DNA of 64,000 bases from NCBI RefSeq assembly GCF_019285735.1, contig NZ_CP079107.1, positions 3,968,001-4,032,000 on the forward strand. Direction: 5' to 3'. The DNA is from Paeniglutamicibacter sp. Y32M11 (GTDB taxonomy: Bacteria; Actinomycetota; Actinomycetes; Actinomycetales; Micrococcaceae). A program made the position numbers and the translations under genes. Below the pieces are notes generated by a model that was given only the letters and a program-made list of their open reading frames with translations, did no database searches and had not been told where the DNA came from. Shown piece by piece: positions 7,550 through 16,789 of this stretch (within the stretch, counting starts at the first letter, position 1; the number at the start of each line of letters is the position of its first letter).

Positions 7550-9052
7550 CTAGTTGCCTGCTGCCATCGCCCTGACTCCACGGGGAACATAATGTTCCAT
7601 GGCCACCGAGTCACGAACCACAGTCCGCATATCTGCCAGAGACCAGCTCTCGCCGGAGAGGGCACGCAACTGCACCAAAACGTTGCCCAGCGCCGTGCAC
7701 TCCACCGGACCGGCCACCACGGGAACACCAGATCTGTCGGCGGTGAGCTGGCATAGAAGTGTGCTCTGCGAACCACCACCGACCATGTGGATGGTCTCTG
7801 GCTGAAATCCGCCCTGGGCACCGGCCGCAAATGCCTCAACGGCAAAACTGCTCGCCAAGCTGTCCAGAATGATGCGCAAAATCTGCTCGCGGGATGTTGG
7901 ACGCGACCCTCCGGCCTCCAACACTGCGGCAACGATGCGCTCGGGAATATCTCCCGGGGCCATAAACCGTTCCTGAGCCGGATCGATCAACACGTTCGGG
8001 GCCTCAAGGGCCTCGACCACGGGAAGGAGTTCTTCCAAGCTCACGGTGTCCCCCGCTGCGGCGTGAAGATTCCAGTACCTGATCGACTCGCTGAGCAGCC
8101 AGGTCCCGGTGACGTTTTTGAGCAAACGCACCGTGGAGTCCAGACCCATTTCGTTGGTGAAGCCGGCCGCTCGCGCCTCCTGCGTGAGCACGGCTGCCGG
8201 TAGTTCAACCCCCACCAGCCCCCAAGTTCCGCAGGAGACATAGGCCGCATGTTCCGAAGCCAACGGCGCGGCGACCACGGCACTGGCGGTGTCGTGGGAG
8301 GCCACGGCGATCACGGCGACATTGCTAGCTGCACCCAGTTGCGCGGCAAGTTCTGGCAGCAGGGTACCCACGCTCACGCCGGGCTCCAGCAGCTGCGGCA
8401 GGATGTGCTCAACACCTAGCTGCTTCGCTAACTGAACGTCCCAGGTGCCCGTGTGCACGTTGAGTAGTCCGGTGGTCGACGCGTTGGTGCGTTCGGCACC
8501 CTTAACGCCGGTGAGCAGCCAATTGATGTAGTCCGGGACCAGCAACAACGTGTCGGCCTGGGCCAGACGCGTGTCGCTGCGCTCGGCCTCGAGCTGGTAA
8601 ATGGTGTTAAACGGCAGGAATTGCAGGCCGTTGCGTGCAAATAGTTCACCGCGGGAGTACGTTTTTTCCAGTTCCGCAACGGCCCGCTCATTGCGCGGAT
8701 CGCGGTAATGGCGCACTTGTCCCAGCCGTTCACCCGCGCGCAGCAGCGCGTAGTCAACGGCCCAGGAGTCCACGCCGATCGAAGCGATATCCGGGCGTTG
8801 AGCAAAGGCCAGGGCCAACCCGTGACGGATCTGGGTCCACAGCTCGTCCAGGTCCCAGGCCAACGCATCGGGTGCCGTAGTCGCCTCGAAAGAGGAGAGC
8901 GTGACCGCGCCGTTGGCGAAGCGGTGCACCTGGGTGAGTACCACCTTGCCATCAACCAGTTCGCCAAGCATGACCCGCCCGCTGGTGGCACCCAAATCAA
9001 TGGCTGCCACCGGAGACTGCCCGCCCGGAACCGTTGACTTCGTTTCACTCAT
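7550..9052 (-). CDS. rhaB: Rhamnulokinase
   Basis: A 500-residue FGGY-family sugar kinase that phosphorylates L-rhamnulose at C1 with ATP. The N terminus shows the phosphate-1 loop AAIDLGATSGRVMLGEL; DSWAVDYALL (about residues 96-105) and VASHDTASAVVAAP are characteristic of rhamnulokinases, and CGTWGLVG follows as the second nucleotide-binding segment. Length matches the family. It is the last gene of the rhamnose operon; its ATG overlaps the stop of rhaEW by 4 bases, indicating translational coupling. Its product is the substrate of RhaEW. Confidence 0.95.
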   Translation of the reverse strand: MSETKSTVPGGQSPVAAIDLGATSGRVMLGELVDGKVVLTQVHRFANGAVTLSSFEATTAPDALAWDLDELWTQIRHGLALAFAQRPDIASIGVDSWAVDYALLRAGERLGQVRHYRDPRNERAVAELEKTYSRGELFARNGLQFLPFNTIYQLEAERSDTRLAQADTLLLVPDYINWLLTGVKGAERTNASTTGLLNVHTGTWDVQLAKQLGVEHILPQLLEPGVSVGTLLPELAAQLGAASNVAVIAVASHDTASAVVAAPLASEHAAYVSCGTWGLVGVELPAAVLTQEARAAGFTNEMGLDSTVRLLKNVTGTWLLSESIRYWNLHAAAGDTVSLEELLPVVEALEAPNVLIDPAQERFMAPGDIPERIVAAVLEAGGSRPTSREQILRIILDSLASSFAVEAFAAGAQGGFQPETIHMVGGGSQSTLLCQLTADRSGVPVVAGPVECTALGNVLVQLRALSGESWSLADMRTVVRDSVAMEHYVPRGVRAMAAGN

Positions 9053-11085
9053 CGCAGGAAGGCCGCCGCAACACCGGAGTCAACCGGGATGTGCAGGCCG
9101 GTGGTGCGGGTGAGTTCCGAACCGGTGAGCACGTACACGGCATCTGCCACGTTCTGAGGAATCACCTCACGCTTGAGGATGGTGCGGTTGGCGTAGAACT
9201 GCCCCAGGTTCTCCTCATCCACCCCGTAGGTGGCGGCGCGGTTGGCGCCCCAGCCGGAGGCGAAGATGCCCGAGCCGCGCACCACCCCATCGGGGTTGAT
9301 GCCGTTAACGCGCACACCGTATTCACCCAGTTCAACAGCCAGCAGGCGCACCTGGTGTGCCTGGTCGGCCTTGGTGGCGGAGTAGGCAATGTTGTTCGGG
9401 CCGGCGAAGACGGAGTTCTTGGAGGAGATGTAGATGATGTCTCCTCCCATCCCCTGATCGATCAGGGCCTCGGCAGCTGCCTTGGAAACCAGGAACGAGC
9501 CCTTGGCCATCACGTCGTGCTGCAAATCCCAGTCGGCCTCGGTGGTATCCAACAATGATTTGGACAGTGAAAGCCCGGCATTGTTCACCACCAGGTCGAT
9601 GCCGCCGAAGGCCAGCACCGTTGCGTCAATGGCTTCTTGCACGGCTGCAGCATCGGCGACGTTGGCGGAGATACCGATGGCCACGTCCGTGTTGCCCAGT
9701 TCAGCCGCGGCGGCCTGGGCCTTGGCCAGATCCAGGTCGGCAATCACGACGCAGGCGCCCTCTGCGGCCAGGCGGGTGGCGATGGCCTTGCCAATGCCGG
9801 AGGCGGCACCGGTGACAAAGGCGATGCGCCCGGCATGAGATTTGGCCTTGGGCATCCGGGCCAGCTTGGCCTCTTCCAGCGCCCAGTACTCGATGCGGAA
9901 CTTCTCGGCATCGGAGATCGGGGTGTAGCTGGATAGTGCCTCGGCGCCGCGCATCACGTTGATGGCGTTGAGGTAGAACTCCCCGGCCACCCGTGCTGTC
10001 TGCTTGTTCGCCCCGTAGGAGAACATGCCAACACCCGGAACCAGCACGATCAGCGGATCGGCCCCGCGCATCGCCGGGCTTTGCGCATCGGCGTGGGCAT
10101 CGTAGTAGGCAGCGTAATCGGCGCGGTAAGCGGTGTGCAGCTCGCCGAGGCGGGCCAGCTGTTCCTCGATGGTGGCGTCGGCGGGCAGGTCAAGGACCAT
10201 CGGCTTGATCTTGGTGCGCAGGAAGTGATCCGGGCAGGAGGTGCCCAGGGCTGCCAACGGACCGAGCTTTTCCCGCGACAGGAAATCCAGCACACGCGCA
10301 TCGTCACTGAAGTGTCCGACCATGGGCTTGTCCCGGCTGGCCATCCCGCGGATGGTCGGGGCCAGTGCCGCGGCGCGAGCCAGGCGTTCGGTGTCATTGA
10401 GGGCTTCAAAGCCCGGCACCACGGCGCCGAAGGGCTCCGGGGAACCGTTTTCTTCGATGTAGGCGGCGGCGGTGTTGATGATCCACAACGAGTTGGACTC
10501 GCATTCATCGCTGGTATCTGCCCAGGCGGAGATGCCGTGGCCACCGAGGATGCAGCCGATGGCTTCCGGGTTGGCTTCCTTGATGGCCGCGATGTCCAGA
10601 CCCAGCTGGAATCCGGGACGGCGCCAGGGCACCCAGATCACCTTGGAGCCAAAAATCTTCTGCGTCAGCACCTCACCATCCGCTGCGGTGGCGATGGCGA
10701 TACCGGCATCCGGGTGCAGGTGATCCACGTGGGGAGCGTTGATGAGTCCGTGCATGGCGGTGTCGATCGACGGAGCGGCTCCACCCTTGCCGTGTAGGCA
10801 GTAGTCGAAGGCCGCCACCATCTCATCCTCACGTTCCAGGCCCGGGTAGACGTTGACCAGGGCGCGCATGCGATCCAGGCGCAGCGTGGAGAGCCCGGCC
10901 TCCGTCAGGGTTCCCAGGTCGCCACCGGAACCCTTCACCCAGAGCAGTTCAACGTCCTCGCCGGTGACCGGGTCGCGGTCGATGCCCTTGGCCGAGGTGT
11001 TGCCGCCGGCGTAATTGGTGTTCTTCTTATCGGCACCCAGTCGATTGGATCGGGTGATGAGTAATTGCGCGGTAGTTGAGGTCAT
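9049..11085 (-). CDS. rhaEW: Bifunctional rhamnulose-1-phosphate aldolase / lactaldehyde dehydrogenase
   Basis: A 678-residue fusion. Residues 1-410 form a class II aldolase: the zinc-binding HVDHLHP is at 119-125, and GGHGISAW at about 181. Residues 418-678 form a short-chain dehydrogenase with TGAASGIG at 425-432, NNAG and a YSATK catalytic pair. This fusion type cleaves rhamnulose-1-phosphate to DHAP and L-lactaldehyde and oxidises the aldehyde (known for RhaEW/YuxG-type proteins). The ATG at 11085 has GGAGA 6-8 bases upstream; an earlier in-frame start would overlap the permease gene. It lies between the permease and rhaB in the operon. Confidence 0.93.
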   Translation of the reverse strand: MTSTTAQLLITRSNRLGADKKNTNYAGGNTSAKGIDRDPVTGEDVELLWVKGSGGDLGTLTEAGLSTLRLDRMRALVNVYPGLEREDEMVAAFDYCLHGKGGAAPSIDTAMHGLINAPHVDHLHPDAGIAIATAADGEVLTQKIFGSKVIWVPWRRPGFQLGLDIAAIKEANPEAIGCILGGHGISAWADTSDECESNSLWIINTAAAYIEENGSPEPFGAVVPGFEALNDTERLARAAALAPTIRGMASRDKPMVGHFSDDARVLDFLSREKLGPLAALGTSCPDHFLRTKIKPMVLDLPADATIEEQLARLGELHTAYRADYAAYYDAHADAQSPAMRGADPLIVLVPGVGMFSYGANKQTARVAGEFYLNAINVMRGAEALSSYTPISDAEKFRIEYWALEEAKLARMPKAKSHAGRIAFVTGAASGIGKAIATRLAAEGACVVIADLDLAKAQAAAAELGNTDVAIGISANVADAAAVQEAIDATVLAFGGIDLVVNNAGLSLSKSLLDTTEADWDLQHDVMAKGSFLVSKAAAEALIDQGMGGDIIYISSKNSVFAGPNNIAYSATKADQAHQVRLLAVELGEYGVRVNGINPDGVVRGSGIFASGWGANRAATYGVDEENLGQFYANRTILKREVIPQNVADAVYVLTGSELTRTTGLHIPVDSGVAAAFLR

Positions 11086-11110
11086 GATTCTCTCCAGCTC
11101 GATACGTTTT

Positions 11111-12430
11111 TTAGACTTTGGCCGCGGCACGGGCCGCACCATAGCGTTGTGACTCAATGTCCTCTAGGGACTTGCCTTGGGTATCCGGGGCCCAAATGGT
11201 GCCGATCAGCAACGCCGCGACGAGCAGGCCGATGATGATCATCCCGACCTTTTCCAGCCCGATGCTGTTGAGCATGATCGGGAAGACCAGGGACAATAGG
11301 CCAACCATGACGCGGGCGAGCATAAACAGCACACCCTGAGCACTGGCGCGGTACTTGGTCGCAAAGAGTTCCGCGGCCCAGAGGCCATAAAACGCCTGCG
11401 CGCCCAGTCCGGCAGAAACACCCCACGCGACGGCGAAGTAGAACAGCGAGAAAGCACCGGGAGGGGCAAAGATCAACACCACCCAGGCGGAGACGCCCAA
11501 CAGCGCGCCGGCGAAGTACAGCCAGCGGCGAGAGACCTTATCTCCGTAACGCATAAAGCCGAAGTAGGTGGCCAGGGCCGTGAGGGTCCAGACCAAGACC
11601 TGCAAAAGGTTCTGGTGGGTTGCGCTCTCGACGCCAGCGGCGGCGTACACCCGCGGCTGGAAGATGCCCGATTGACCGGCCACCGTATTCCAGAGTCCGT
11701 ACACACCAAGCAGGAAGGCCAGGGCGCCAAAGTTCTTGCGGTTGCTGAACAGCCCGCGGATGCCGGAGAAGAAGGAGATCTTGGTACCGATGCGCACCTG
11801 TTCCTTGCGCAGATTCTTCCACGCCTTGGATTCGGGCAGACCGCGGCGCACCCACCAGGTGATGCCGGCGATGATGAACAGGTGCAGGAAGATCAAACGG
11901 CTGCCCATCACGCCCAGCGGAGCGACCAAAATGGCCAAGGCAAATCCGATGGCCGGGCCGATGGACCAGGCCAACTGGGCGGCGCCCACGTGGGCCGCGC
12001 GGTGTTCGCTCGGTGCTTCCTCGGCGATATAGGTCCAGGATGCCGGAACCCCGGCGCCCACGGCGATGCCCATGAGAATGACGCCGATCATCAGCGGCAC
12101 CACGCCGCTGGCGAAGGTGAGCATGAGCGCACCAATCATGAACACCAGAAGATCGTAGGTGTAGATGAATTTGCGGCCCAACCGGTCACAGAGTGGGCCA
12201 CCGATCGCGGCACCGAGCGCGGATCCGAAGGCGTTGGCCGAGACCGCGGCGATGACGCCGACCAGCGCGTCGTCAAAGCCGAAGGCACCTTGCCAGAGTG
12301 TGAGACTGGTGGCCAGGGCGATAATCGCACCGGCCTCCATGTAGTTGGACATGGCCACCGCCGCGGTTGCCTTCCAGCCGCTGATGGAGCGCCTGGGTTT
12401 TTTCTGAGGTGTCAGTGTTGTGGTGCTCAT
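11111..12430 (-). CDS. MFS permease of the rhamnose operon
   Basis: A 439-residue, 12-helix major facilitator of the sugar-porter/metabolite:H+ symporter type. DRLGRKFIYTYD is the cytoplasmic 2-3 loop motif, and PSEHRAAHVGAAQL follows helix 4 to 5. It sits between rhaI (8-bp gap) and rhaEW (25-bp gap), so L-rhamnose uptake is the obvious role, by context. The ATG at 12430 is chosen; the longer open frame upstream runs into rhaI. Confidence 0.85.
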   Translation of the reverse strand: MSTTTLTPQKKPRRSISGWKATAAVAMSNYMEAGAIIALATSLTLWQGAFGFDDALVGVIAAVSANAFGSALGAAIGGPLCDRLGRKFIYTYDLLVFMIGALMLTFASGVVPLMIGVILMGIAVGAGVPASWTYIAEEAPSEHRAAHVGAAQLAWSIGPAIGFALAILVAPLGVMGSRLIFLHLFIIAGITWWVRRGLPESKAWKNLRKEQVRIGTKISFFSGIRGLFSNRKNFGALAFLLGVYGLWNTVAGQSGIFQPRVYAAAGVESATHQNLLQVLVWTLTALATYFGFMRYGDKVSRRWLYFAGALLGVSAWVVLIFAPPGAFSLFYFAVAWGVSAGLGAQAFYGLWAAELFATKYRASAQGVLFMLARVMVGLLSLVFPIMLNSIGLEKVGMIIIGLLVAALLIGTIWAPDTQGKSLEDIESQRYGAARAAAKV

Positions 12431-12437
12431 ACGCGGT

Positions 12438-13610
12438 TTAGGCACCCCATCCGGCCTGTACGCCGCCGACACGTTCGGCTTCGATGCGGCTCTGGTAGTC
12501 CGAGGCGCGGAAGGCGGCCTCGGGGTCGGCCGGCAGGCCGCGGGATTCGCGCCACTGTGCCAATTCGCCGCGCACGTCGGTGTAGAAGGCATCCATGAAG
12601 ACGGCGTTGGCGGCCAGCACATCACCGGAGCGCTGCGCGGCCACGAGCGCATCGTGATCAACCAAGAGCGCCCGGGCGGTCATTTCCTGCACATTGAGCA
12701 CCGAGCGGATTTGGCCCTGAATCTTATTTTCGACGTTGTGGCACTGGTCGAGCATGAACGCGATCTCGGTGTCGGCGTCCAGGCCGCCACCGCGGATGAC
12801 CTCAAACATGATGCGGAAGAGCTGGAACGGGTCAGCCGCTCCCACAATCAGGTCATCATCCGCGTAGAAGCGCGAGTTGAAGTCGAAGGAGCCGAGCTTG
12901 CCCAAGCGCTGGAGCTGCATCACGATGAATTCGATGTTGGTGCCCGGTGCGTGGTGACCGGTGTCTAGGCAGACCTTCGCGCGATCCCCGAGGGCTGCAA
13001 CCTGGGCGTAGGAGGTGCCCCAGTCCGGAACATCGGTGTGATAGAACGACGGTTCGAAGAACTTGTACTCCAGCATCAGTCGCTGATCTCCGGAAAGACG
13101 AGCGTAGATCTTTGCCAGAGATTCGGCGAGGCGGTCCTGACGGCCGCGCATATCTGCCTGTCCCGGGTAGTTTGAGCCCTCGGCAAGCCAGATTTTCAGG
13201 TCGCGTGAGCCGGTGGCGTCCATGACGTCGATGCATTCGAGGTGGTGGTCAATCGCCTTGCGACGAACGGCCGGATCCTCATGGGTCAGGGCGCCGAACT
13301 TGTAGTCGTCGTCCTGGAAGGTGTTGGAGTTGATGGTTCCCAGCTCGATGCCCAAATCGTTGGCATAGGTGCGCAGGGCGGCGTAGTCATCGACCTTGTC
13401 CCACGGAATGTGCAGTGCCACCGATGGGGCCAGGGAGGTGAGGCGGTTAACCTCGGCGGCGTCGGCGATCTTTTCGAAGGGATCGCGCGGGGTACCGTCG
13501 GTGCCATAAACCTTAAAGCGGGTTCCGGAGTTACCGTAGGCCCAGGACGGGACCTCGATGGCCTGGCGCTCAAGTACGGCAAGGATCTCGGGGCTCAACA
13601 TTGTGCCCAT
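12438..13610 (-). CDS. rhaI: L-rhamnose isomerase (RhaI type)
   Basis: A 390-residue TIM-barrel sugar isomerase that converts L-rhamnose to L-rhamnulose. It matches the Pseudomonas stutzeri-type family rather than the E. coli RhaA type: ALHIPWDKVDDY, LGTINSNTFQDDDYKFG, LEYKFFEPSFYHTDVPDWGTS and CLDTGHHAPGTNIEF are visible, with the acidic and histidine residues that hold two metal ions. The start at 13610 has GGAG 5-6 bases before it; a second Met three codons later is possible. It lies 46 bp after rhaM in the same operon. Confidence 0.94.
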   Translation of the reverse strand: MGTMLSPEILAVLERQAIEVPSWAYGNSGTRFKVYGTDGTPRDPFEKIADAAEVNRLTSLAPSVALHIPWDKVDDYAALRTYANDLGIELGTINSNTFQDDDYKFGALTHEDPAVRRKAIDHHLECIDVMDATGSRDLKIWLAEGSNYPGQADMRGRQDRLAESLAKIYARLSGDQRLMLEYKFFEPSFYHTDVPDWGTSYAQVAALGDRAKVCLDTGHHAPGTNIEFIVMQLQRLGKLGSFDFNSRFYADDDLIVGAADPFQLFRIMFEVIRGGGLDADTEIAFMLDQCHNVENKIQGQIRSVLNVQEMTARALLVDHDALVAAQRSGDVLAANAVFMDAFYTDVRGELAQWRESRGLPADPEAAFRASDYQSRIEAERVGGVQAGWGA

Positions 13611-13656
13611 GGGGATCTCCAATCTAGTTTTTTGGTATGGGGAATCTGGCGTGGAT

Positions 13657-13998
13657 TTAGAGATCCACGCCAGCAAGCTGGTCGTCGAGGTTAAATACCT
13701 CGGTCAGTTGTTGCGCGTTCTGATCCGGACGGCCGGCGAGGGAAACAAAAAAATCGGACATCTGCGCTTCCCAATCTGCGGTGCGCGGGTCGGCATCCAG
13801 TGCGCGCTGCGCTGCGGCGTCGTCATCAACCTCGTAGTAGCCAATCAACAGCCCGTCCGGGCGCAGAAAAAGCGAGTAGTTTCGGCGACCCGAGTCTTTA
13901 ATGGCTTCAAGCATCTGCGGCCACACGCTGGCGTGACGTTGGGTGTATTCGGCGATGCGCTCTTCGCGCACCTGGAGCTGGAAGCAGACTCGGGACAT
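13657..13998 (-). CDS. rhaM: L-rhamnose mutarotase
   Basis: A 113-residue small protein of the RhaM family, which interconverts alpha and beta anomers of L-rhamnose. Family signs include CFQLQVREERIAEYTQRH near the N terminus, with the catalytic His, then VWPQMLEAIKDSGRRNYSLFL, and DWEAQMSDFF near the C terminus. It is the first gene of the leftward rhamnose operon, just downstream of a LacI-type operator. Confidence 0.93.
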   Translation of the reverse strand: MSRVCFQLQVREERIAEYTQRHASVWPQMLEAIKDSGRRNYSLFLRPDGLLIGYYEVDDDAAAQRALDADPRTADWEAQMSDFFVSLAGRPDQNAQQLTEVFNLDDQLAGVDL

Positions 13999-14062
13999 CG
14001 TTGTAACCCTTCTGGCGGTGCGCTCGACGCCCGCGGGGGTAACTAGCGTTGAATCGCACTTA

Positions 14063-14074
14063 TGAATCGTTTCA
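14063..14074. promoter_or_regulatory. LacI-type operator candidate upstream of rhaM
   Basis: TGAATCGTTTCA is a near-perfect palindrome with a central CG (one mismatch), the classic LacI/GalR-family site. It lies 65 bases upstream of the rhaM start in the divergent promoter region and is the likely site for the adjacent LacI regulator. Confidence 0.55.
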
Positions 14075-14146
14075 ATTTCTTGTGAGACTCGAGCATAGAC
14101 CTAGATCACAGTAAATTTCAAGCCAAATTGCGATGTCTGTCACGCG

Positions 14147-14168
14147 TGAATTGAATCCATTCAACTCA
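14147..14168. promoter_or_regulatory. Second palindrome in the rhamnose divergon
   Basis: TGAATTGAAT, CC, ATTCAACTCA forms a 10+2+10 inverted repeat with one mismatch. It shares the TGAAT...TTCA half-sites of the site at 14063 and lies about 80 bases before the lacI-type gene, consistent with autoregulation. This is inference from position and symmetry. Confidence 0.5.
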
Positions 14169-14249
14169 AGTGGTGAAACGCCATCGAAACAAGCCAGCGG
14201 ATACACTTGGTGGATCATCCCCGCAGCCACAGGAAGGGCCAGATTTCCC

Positions 14250-15281
14250 ATGGCTATCAGTGTTCGAGATGTCGCGCGCGAAGCAGGCGTCTCGGTCGGC
14301 ACCGTGTCCAATGTGCTCAACCGACCCGAAATCGTCGCCCCAGCCACCGTTACCCGCGTACTGGCCGTGATCGAGCGCTTAGACTTTGTGCGCAACGACG
14401 CCGCCCGGCAACTGCGCGGCGGGCGAAGCCGCAGCTTCGGACTCGTGGTGCTTGATGCCCGCAACCCCTTTTTCATGGACATCACCCACGGCGCACAGAG
14501 CCGTGCCCTGGAAAGTGGCTACACGGTCTTGATGGGCGCCAGCGATGATTCCTCAAACAACGAACAACGCCTGCTTGACCTTTTTGAGGAACAGCGTGTG
14601 GCCGGGGTGCTCATTTCCCCGCTACAGACAGACCTGAGCCGGCTGTGGAAGTTGCGTGACAGCGGTACCCCGGTCGTCATGGTCGACCGGGGAAGCGGGG
14701 ACCGGTCCTTCTCCTCGGTCTCCGTGGACGACGTGGCCGGTGGCCGAATGGCCGCACAACACCTGATCGACATTGGCCGCCGACGCATCGGCTTCATCGG
14801 CGGTCCGCTGGAGATTGAACAGGTCCGCCATCGCCTCGATGGTGCCCAAGCTGCTGTTTCCGCGGTGGCGGATGCAACCCTTGAGGTCTTCACCGCGCGT
14901 TCGCTGAGCGTTCTGGAGGGCCGACGCATCGGCTTCGAACTGGCCCAGCTCCCCTCAAACCAGCGCCCGGATGCAGTATTTGCCGCCAATGATCTGTTGG
15001 CGCTGGGCATTTTGCAGGCCATCATGATCGACGGGACCCTGCGCGTACCGGATGATCTTGCGCTGGTGGGCTACGACGACATCGACTTTGCCCGTTCCTC
15101 CATCGTTCCCATTACCTCGGTGCGCCAACCCGCGGTGGAGATTGGCCGCACGGCCGTCGAACTGATGTTGCGTGAGGCGCAGGCCGGGGACGATGCGGTG
15201 CACGAGCAATTTGTCTTCGCGCCCAAACTCGTGGTGCGCGCGTCAACCGGCATTGCGCCCGGTGCAACGGAACAGAACTAG
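14250..15281 (+). CDS. LacI-family regulator of rhamnose catabolism
   Basis: A 343-residue regulator. The helix-turn-helix and hinge helix are in residues 1-55 (VRDVAREAGVSVGTVSNVLN, then VIERLDFVRNDAARQLRGG). The periplasmic-binding-protein-like effector domain runs from SFGLVVLDARNPFF to the C terminus, with VGYDDIDFA near the end. GGAAGG precedes the ATG at 14250; an open frame upstream lacks a ribosome site. It is divergent from rhaM, so L-rhamnose or a derivative is its probable inducer. Confidence 0.93.
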   Translation: MAISVRDVAREAGVSVGTVSNVLNRPEIVAPATVTRVLAVIERLDFVRNDAARQLRGGRSRSFGLVVLDARNPFFMDITHGAQSRALESGYTVLMGASDDSSNNEQRLLDLFEEQRVAGVLISPLQTDLSRLWKLRDSGTPVVMVDRGSGDRSFSSVSVDDVAGGRMAAQHLIDIGRRRIGFIGGPLEIEQVRHRLDGAQAAVSAVADATLEVFTARSLSVLEGRRIGFELAQLPSNQRPDAVFAANDLLALGILQAIMIDGTLRVPDDLALVGYDDIDFARSSIVPITSVRQPAVEIGRTAVELMLREAQAGDDAVHEQFVFAPKLVVRASTGIAPGATEQN

Positions 15282-15320
15282 GGAGCATCGCGGGCGGCAG
15301 GTACGCCGCGATGCTCCCTA
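15279..15320. terminator. Bidirectional terminator hairpin
   Basis: TAGGGAGCATCGCGG (15279-15293) pairs perfectly with CCGCGATGCTCCCTA (15306-15320). The hairpin begins within the stop codon of the lacI-type gene and separates it from the convergent allB. Confidence 0.7.
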
Positions 15321-15348
15321 GCCTGGCCGATAGCTACATGATCCGGTA

Positions 15349-16740
15349 CTAGACCTCGCCGCGACGGATCAGCTGACCCTGCGGGGTCTTGAAGTCAACC
15401 TCGGTGCCACGCACAAAGGTCCGGCGGACCTTCCCGGCCAACACCTTGCCCTGGTACGGCGAGATCGGGTTCTTGTGGTGCAGCTGGTTCACGTCCACCA
15501 CGAAGCTGTCATCGGGTGCGAAGAAGGCGAAGTCGGCGTCGTTGCCCAGCGTGATCGCACCCTTGTGGTGCAGGCCGGCGATTTGGGCCGGTCGCTCGGA
15601 CATCCAGCTCAGCACGGTCTCCAGCTTGATGCCGCGGCGCTTGGCCTCGGTCCAGATCAGCGCCAGGCCCAGCTGTAGCGAAGCCACCCCGCCCCAGGCC
15701 ACGCCGAAGTCGCCGTTTTCGATGTCCTTCAAATCCAGTGTGGAGGGCGAGTGATCCGAGACGATGCAGTCGATGATCCCGTCCTGCAGGCCCTTCCAGA
15801 GCAGTTCGCGGTTGGAGGCCTCGCGAATCGGCGGGCAGCACTTGAACGCCGTGGCGCCGTTGGGGATCTCCTCGGCCAGCAGCGTGAGGTAGTGCGGGCA
15901 GGTCTCCACGGTCAGCTTCACGCCGTCGCGCTTGGCCGATTCGATCATCGGCAGCGCGTCGGAGGAGGACAGGTGCAGGATGTGGGCTCGGGCCCCGGTC
16001 CAACGGGCACGCTCAATGACCTCGGCCACCGCCACGTTCTCGGCGCCGCGCGGACGCGAGGCCAGGAACCGGTCGTAGTGGTCGCCCTCGGCGTTCGGGG
16101 CGCGGTCGATCGCGCGCGAATCCTCGGCATGAACCAGCATCATCGAGTCGAAGGAGACGATCTCACTCATGTCCTCTTCCATTTCGTCCGGTTCGAGGTA
16201 CGGGAATTCCTCGACGCCGGAGTGCAGCAGGAAGCACTTGAAGCCAAAGACGCCCGCGTCGTGGAGCTTGCGCAGCTCGGTCTTGTTGCCCGGGATGGCA
16301 CCACCCCAGAATCCGACGTCCACGAAGGCCTTGGCCCGGGCCGCGTCCTGCTTGAGCTCCAGGGCCTCGACGTTGACGGTCGGCGGGATGGAGTTCAGCG
16401 GCATATCCACGATGGTGGTCACCCCGCCCGCGGCCGCGGCCTTGGTCGCCGATTCGAAACCCTCCCACTCGGTGCGGCCCGGCTCGTTGACGTGCACGTG
16501 GGTGTCGACTAGGCCCGGGATCAGTACCTCCTCGGCACTGAGCTCGATGACCCGGGCGCCGGAGAGGTTGTTGCCCAGGGGCTCGATGGCGACGATCTTG
16601 CCGTCGCGGATGCCGACTTCACGGGCGACGGTTCCGGCGCCGGTGACGATCCGCTCGCCGCGGATCACCAGGTCGAAGTCCGCGCCCGTGTTTTCTTCCG
16701 TCCGTGGTCTCGTTGCCTCGGTGAGCTCGGTGTTGCCCAT
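15349..16740 (-). CDS. allB: Allantoinase
   Basis: A 463-residue cyclic amidohydrolase that opens allantoin to allantoate. Metal-binding DTHVHVNEPGR (His81, His83), the carboxylated lysine in GFKCFLLHSG (Lys168), HAEDS, HILHLSSSD and SDHSPST provide the binuclear centre. The combination of NEPG and HSPS is typical of allantoinase rather than dihydropyrimidinase. The ATG at 16740 follows AAGGA. It is the last gene of the hyi-glxR-gcl-glxK-allB operon. No allantoate amidohydrolase or allantoicase is in the window, so the next step must be encoded elsewhere. Confidence 0.93.
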   Translation of the reverse strand: MGNTELTEATRPRTEENTGADFDLVIRGERIVTGAGTVAREVGIRDGKIVAIEPLGNNLSGARVIELSAEEVLIPGLVDTHVHVNEPGRTEWEGFESATKAAAAGGVTTIVDMPLNSIPPTVNVEALELKQDAARAKAFVDVGFWGGAIPGNKTELRKLHDAGVFGFKCFLLHSGVEEFPYLEPDEMEEDMSEIVSFDSMMLVHAEDSRAIDRAPNAEGDHYDRFLASRPRGAENVAVAEVIERARWTGARAHILHLSSSDALPMIESAKRDGVKLTVETCPHYLTLLAEEIPNGATAFKCCPPIREASNRELLWKGLQDGIIDCIVSDHSPSTLDLKDIENGDFGVAWGGVASLQLGLALIWTEAKRRGIKLETVLSWMSERPAQIAGLHHKGAITLGNDADFAFFAPDDSFVVDVNQLHHKNPISPYQGKVLAGKVRRTFVRGTEVDFKTPQGQLIRRGEV

Positions 16741-16789
16741 GGTCTCGTCCTTAGATCTCGTGCGTTGGAAAATGCGATGGTAAGCGGGG

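Noticed and set aside
9053-9120. Possible separate dehydrogenase gene from the C-terminal part of rhaEW
   Set aside because: The reading frame is continuous with the aldolase domain through residue 678, and the aldolase-SDR fusion is a known arrangement, so it is one gene.
10081-10797. Plus-strand open frame opposite rhaEW
   Set aside because: Antisense shadow of the aldolase domain with no family resemblance and no ribosome site.
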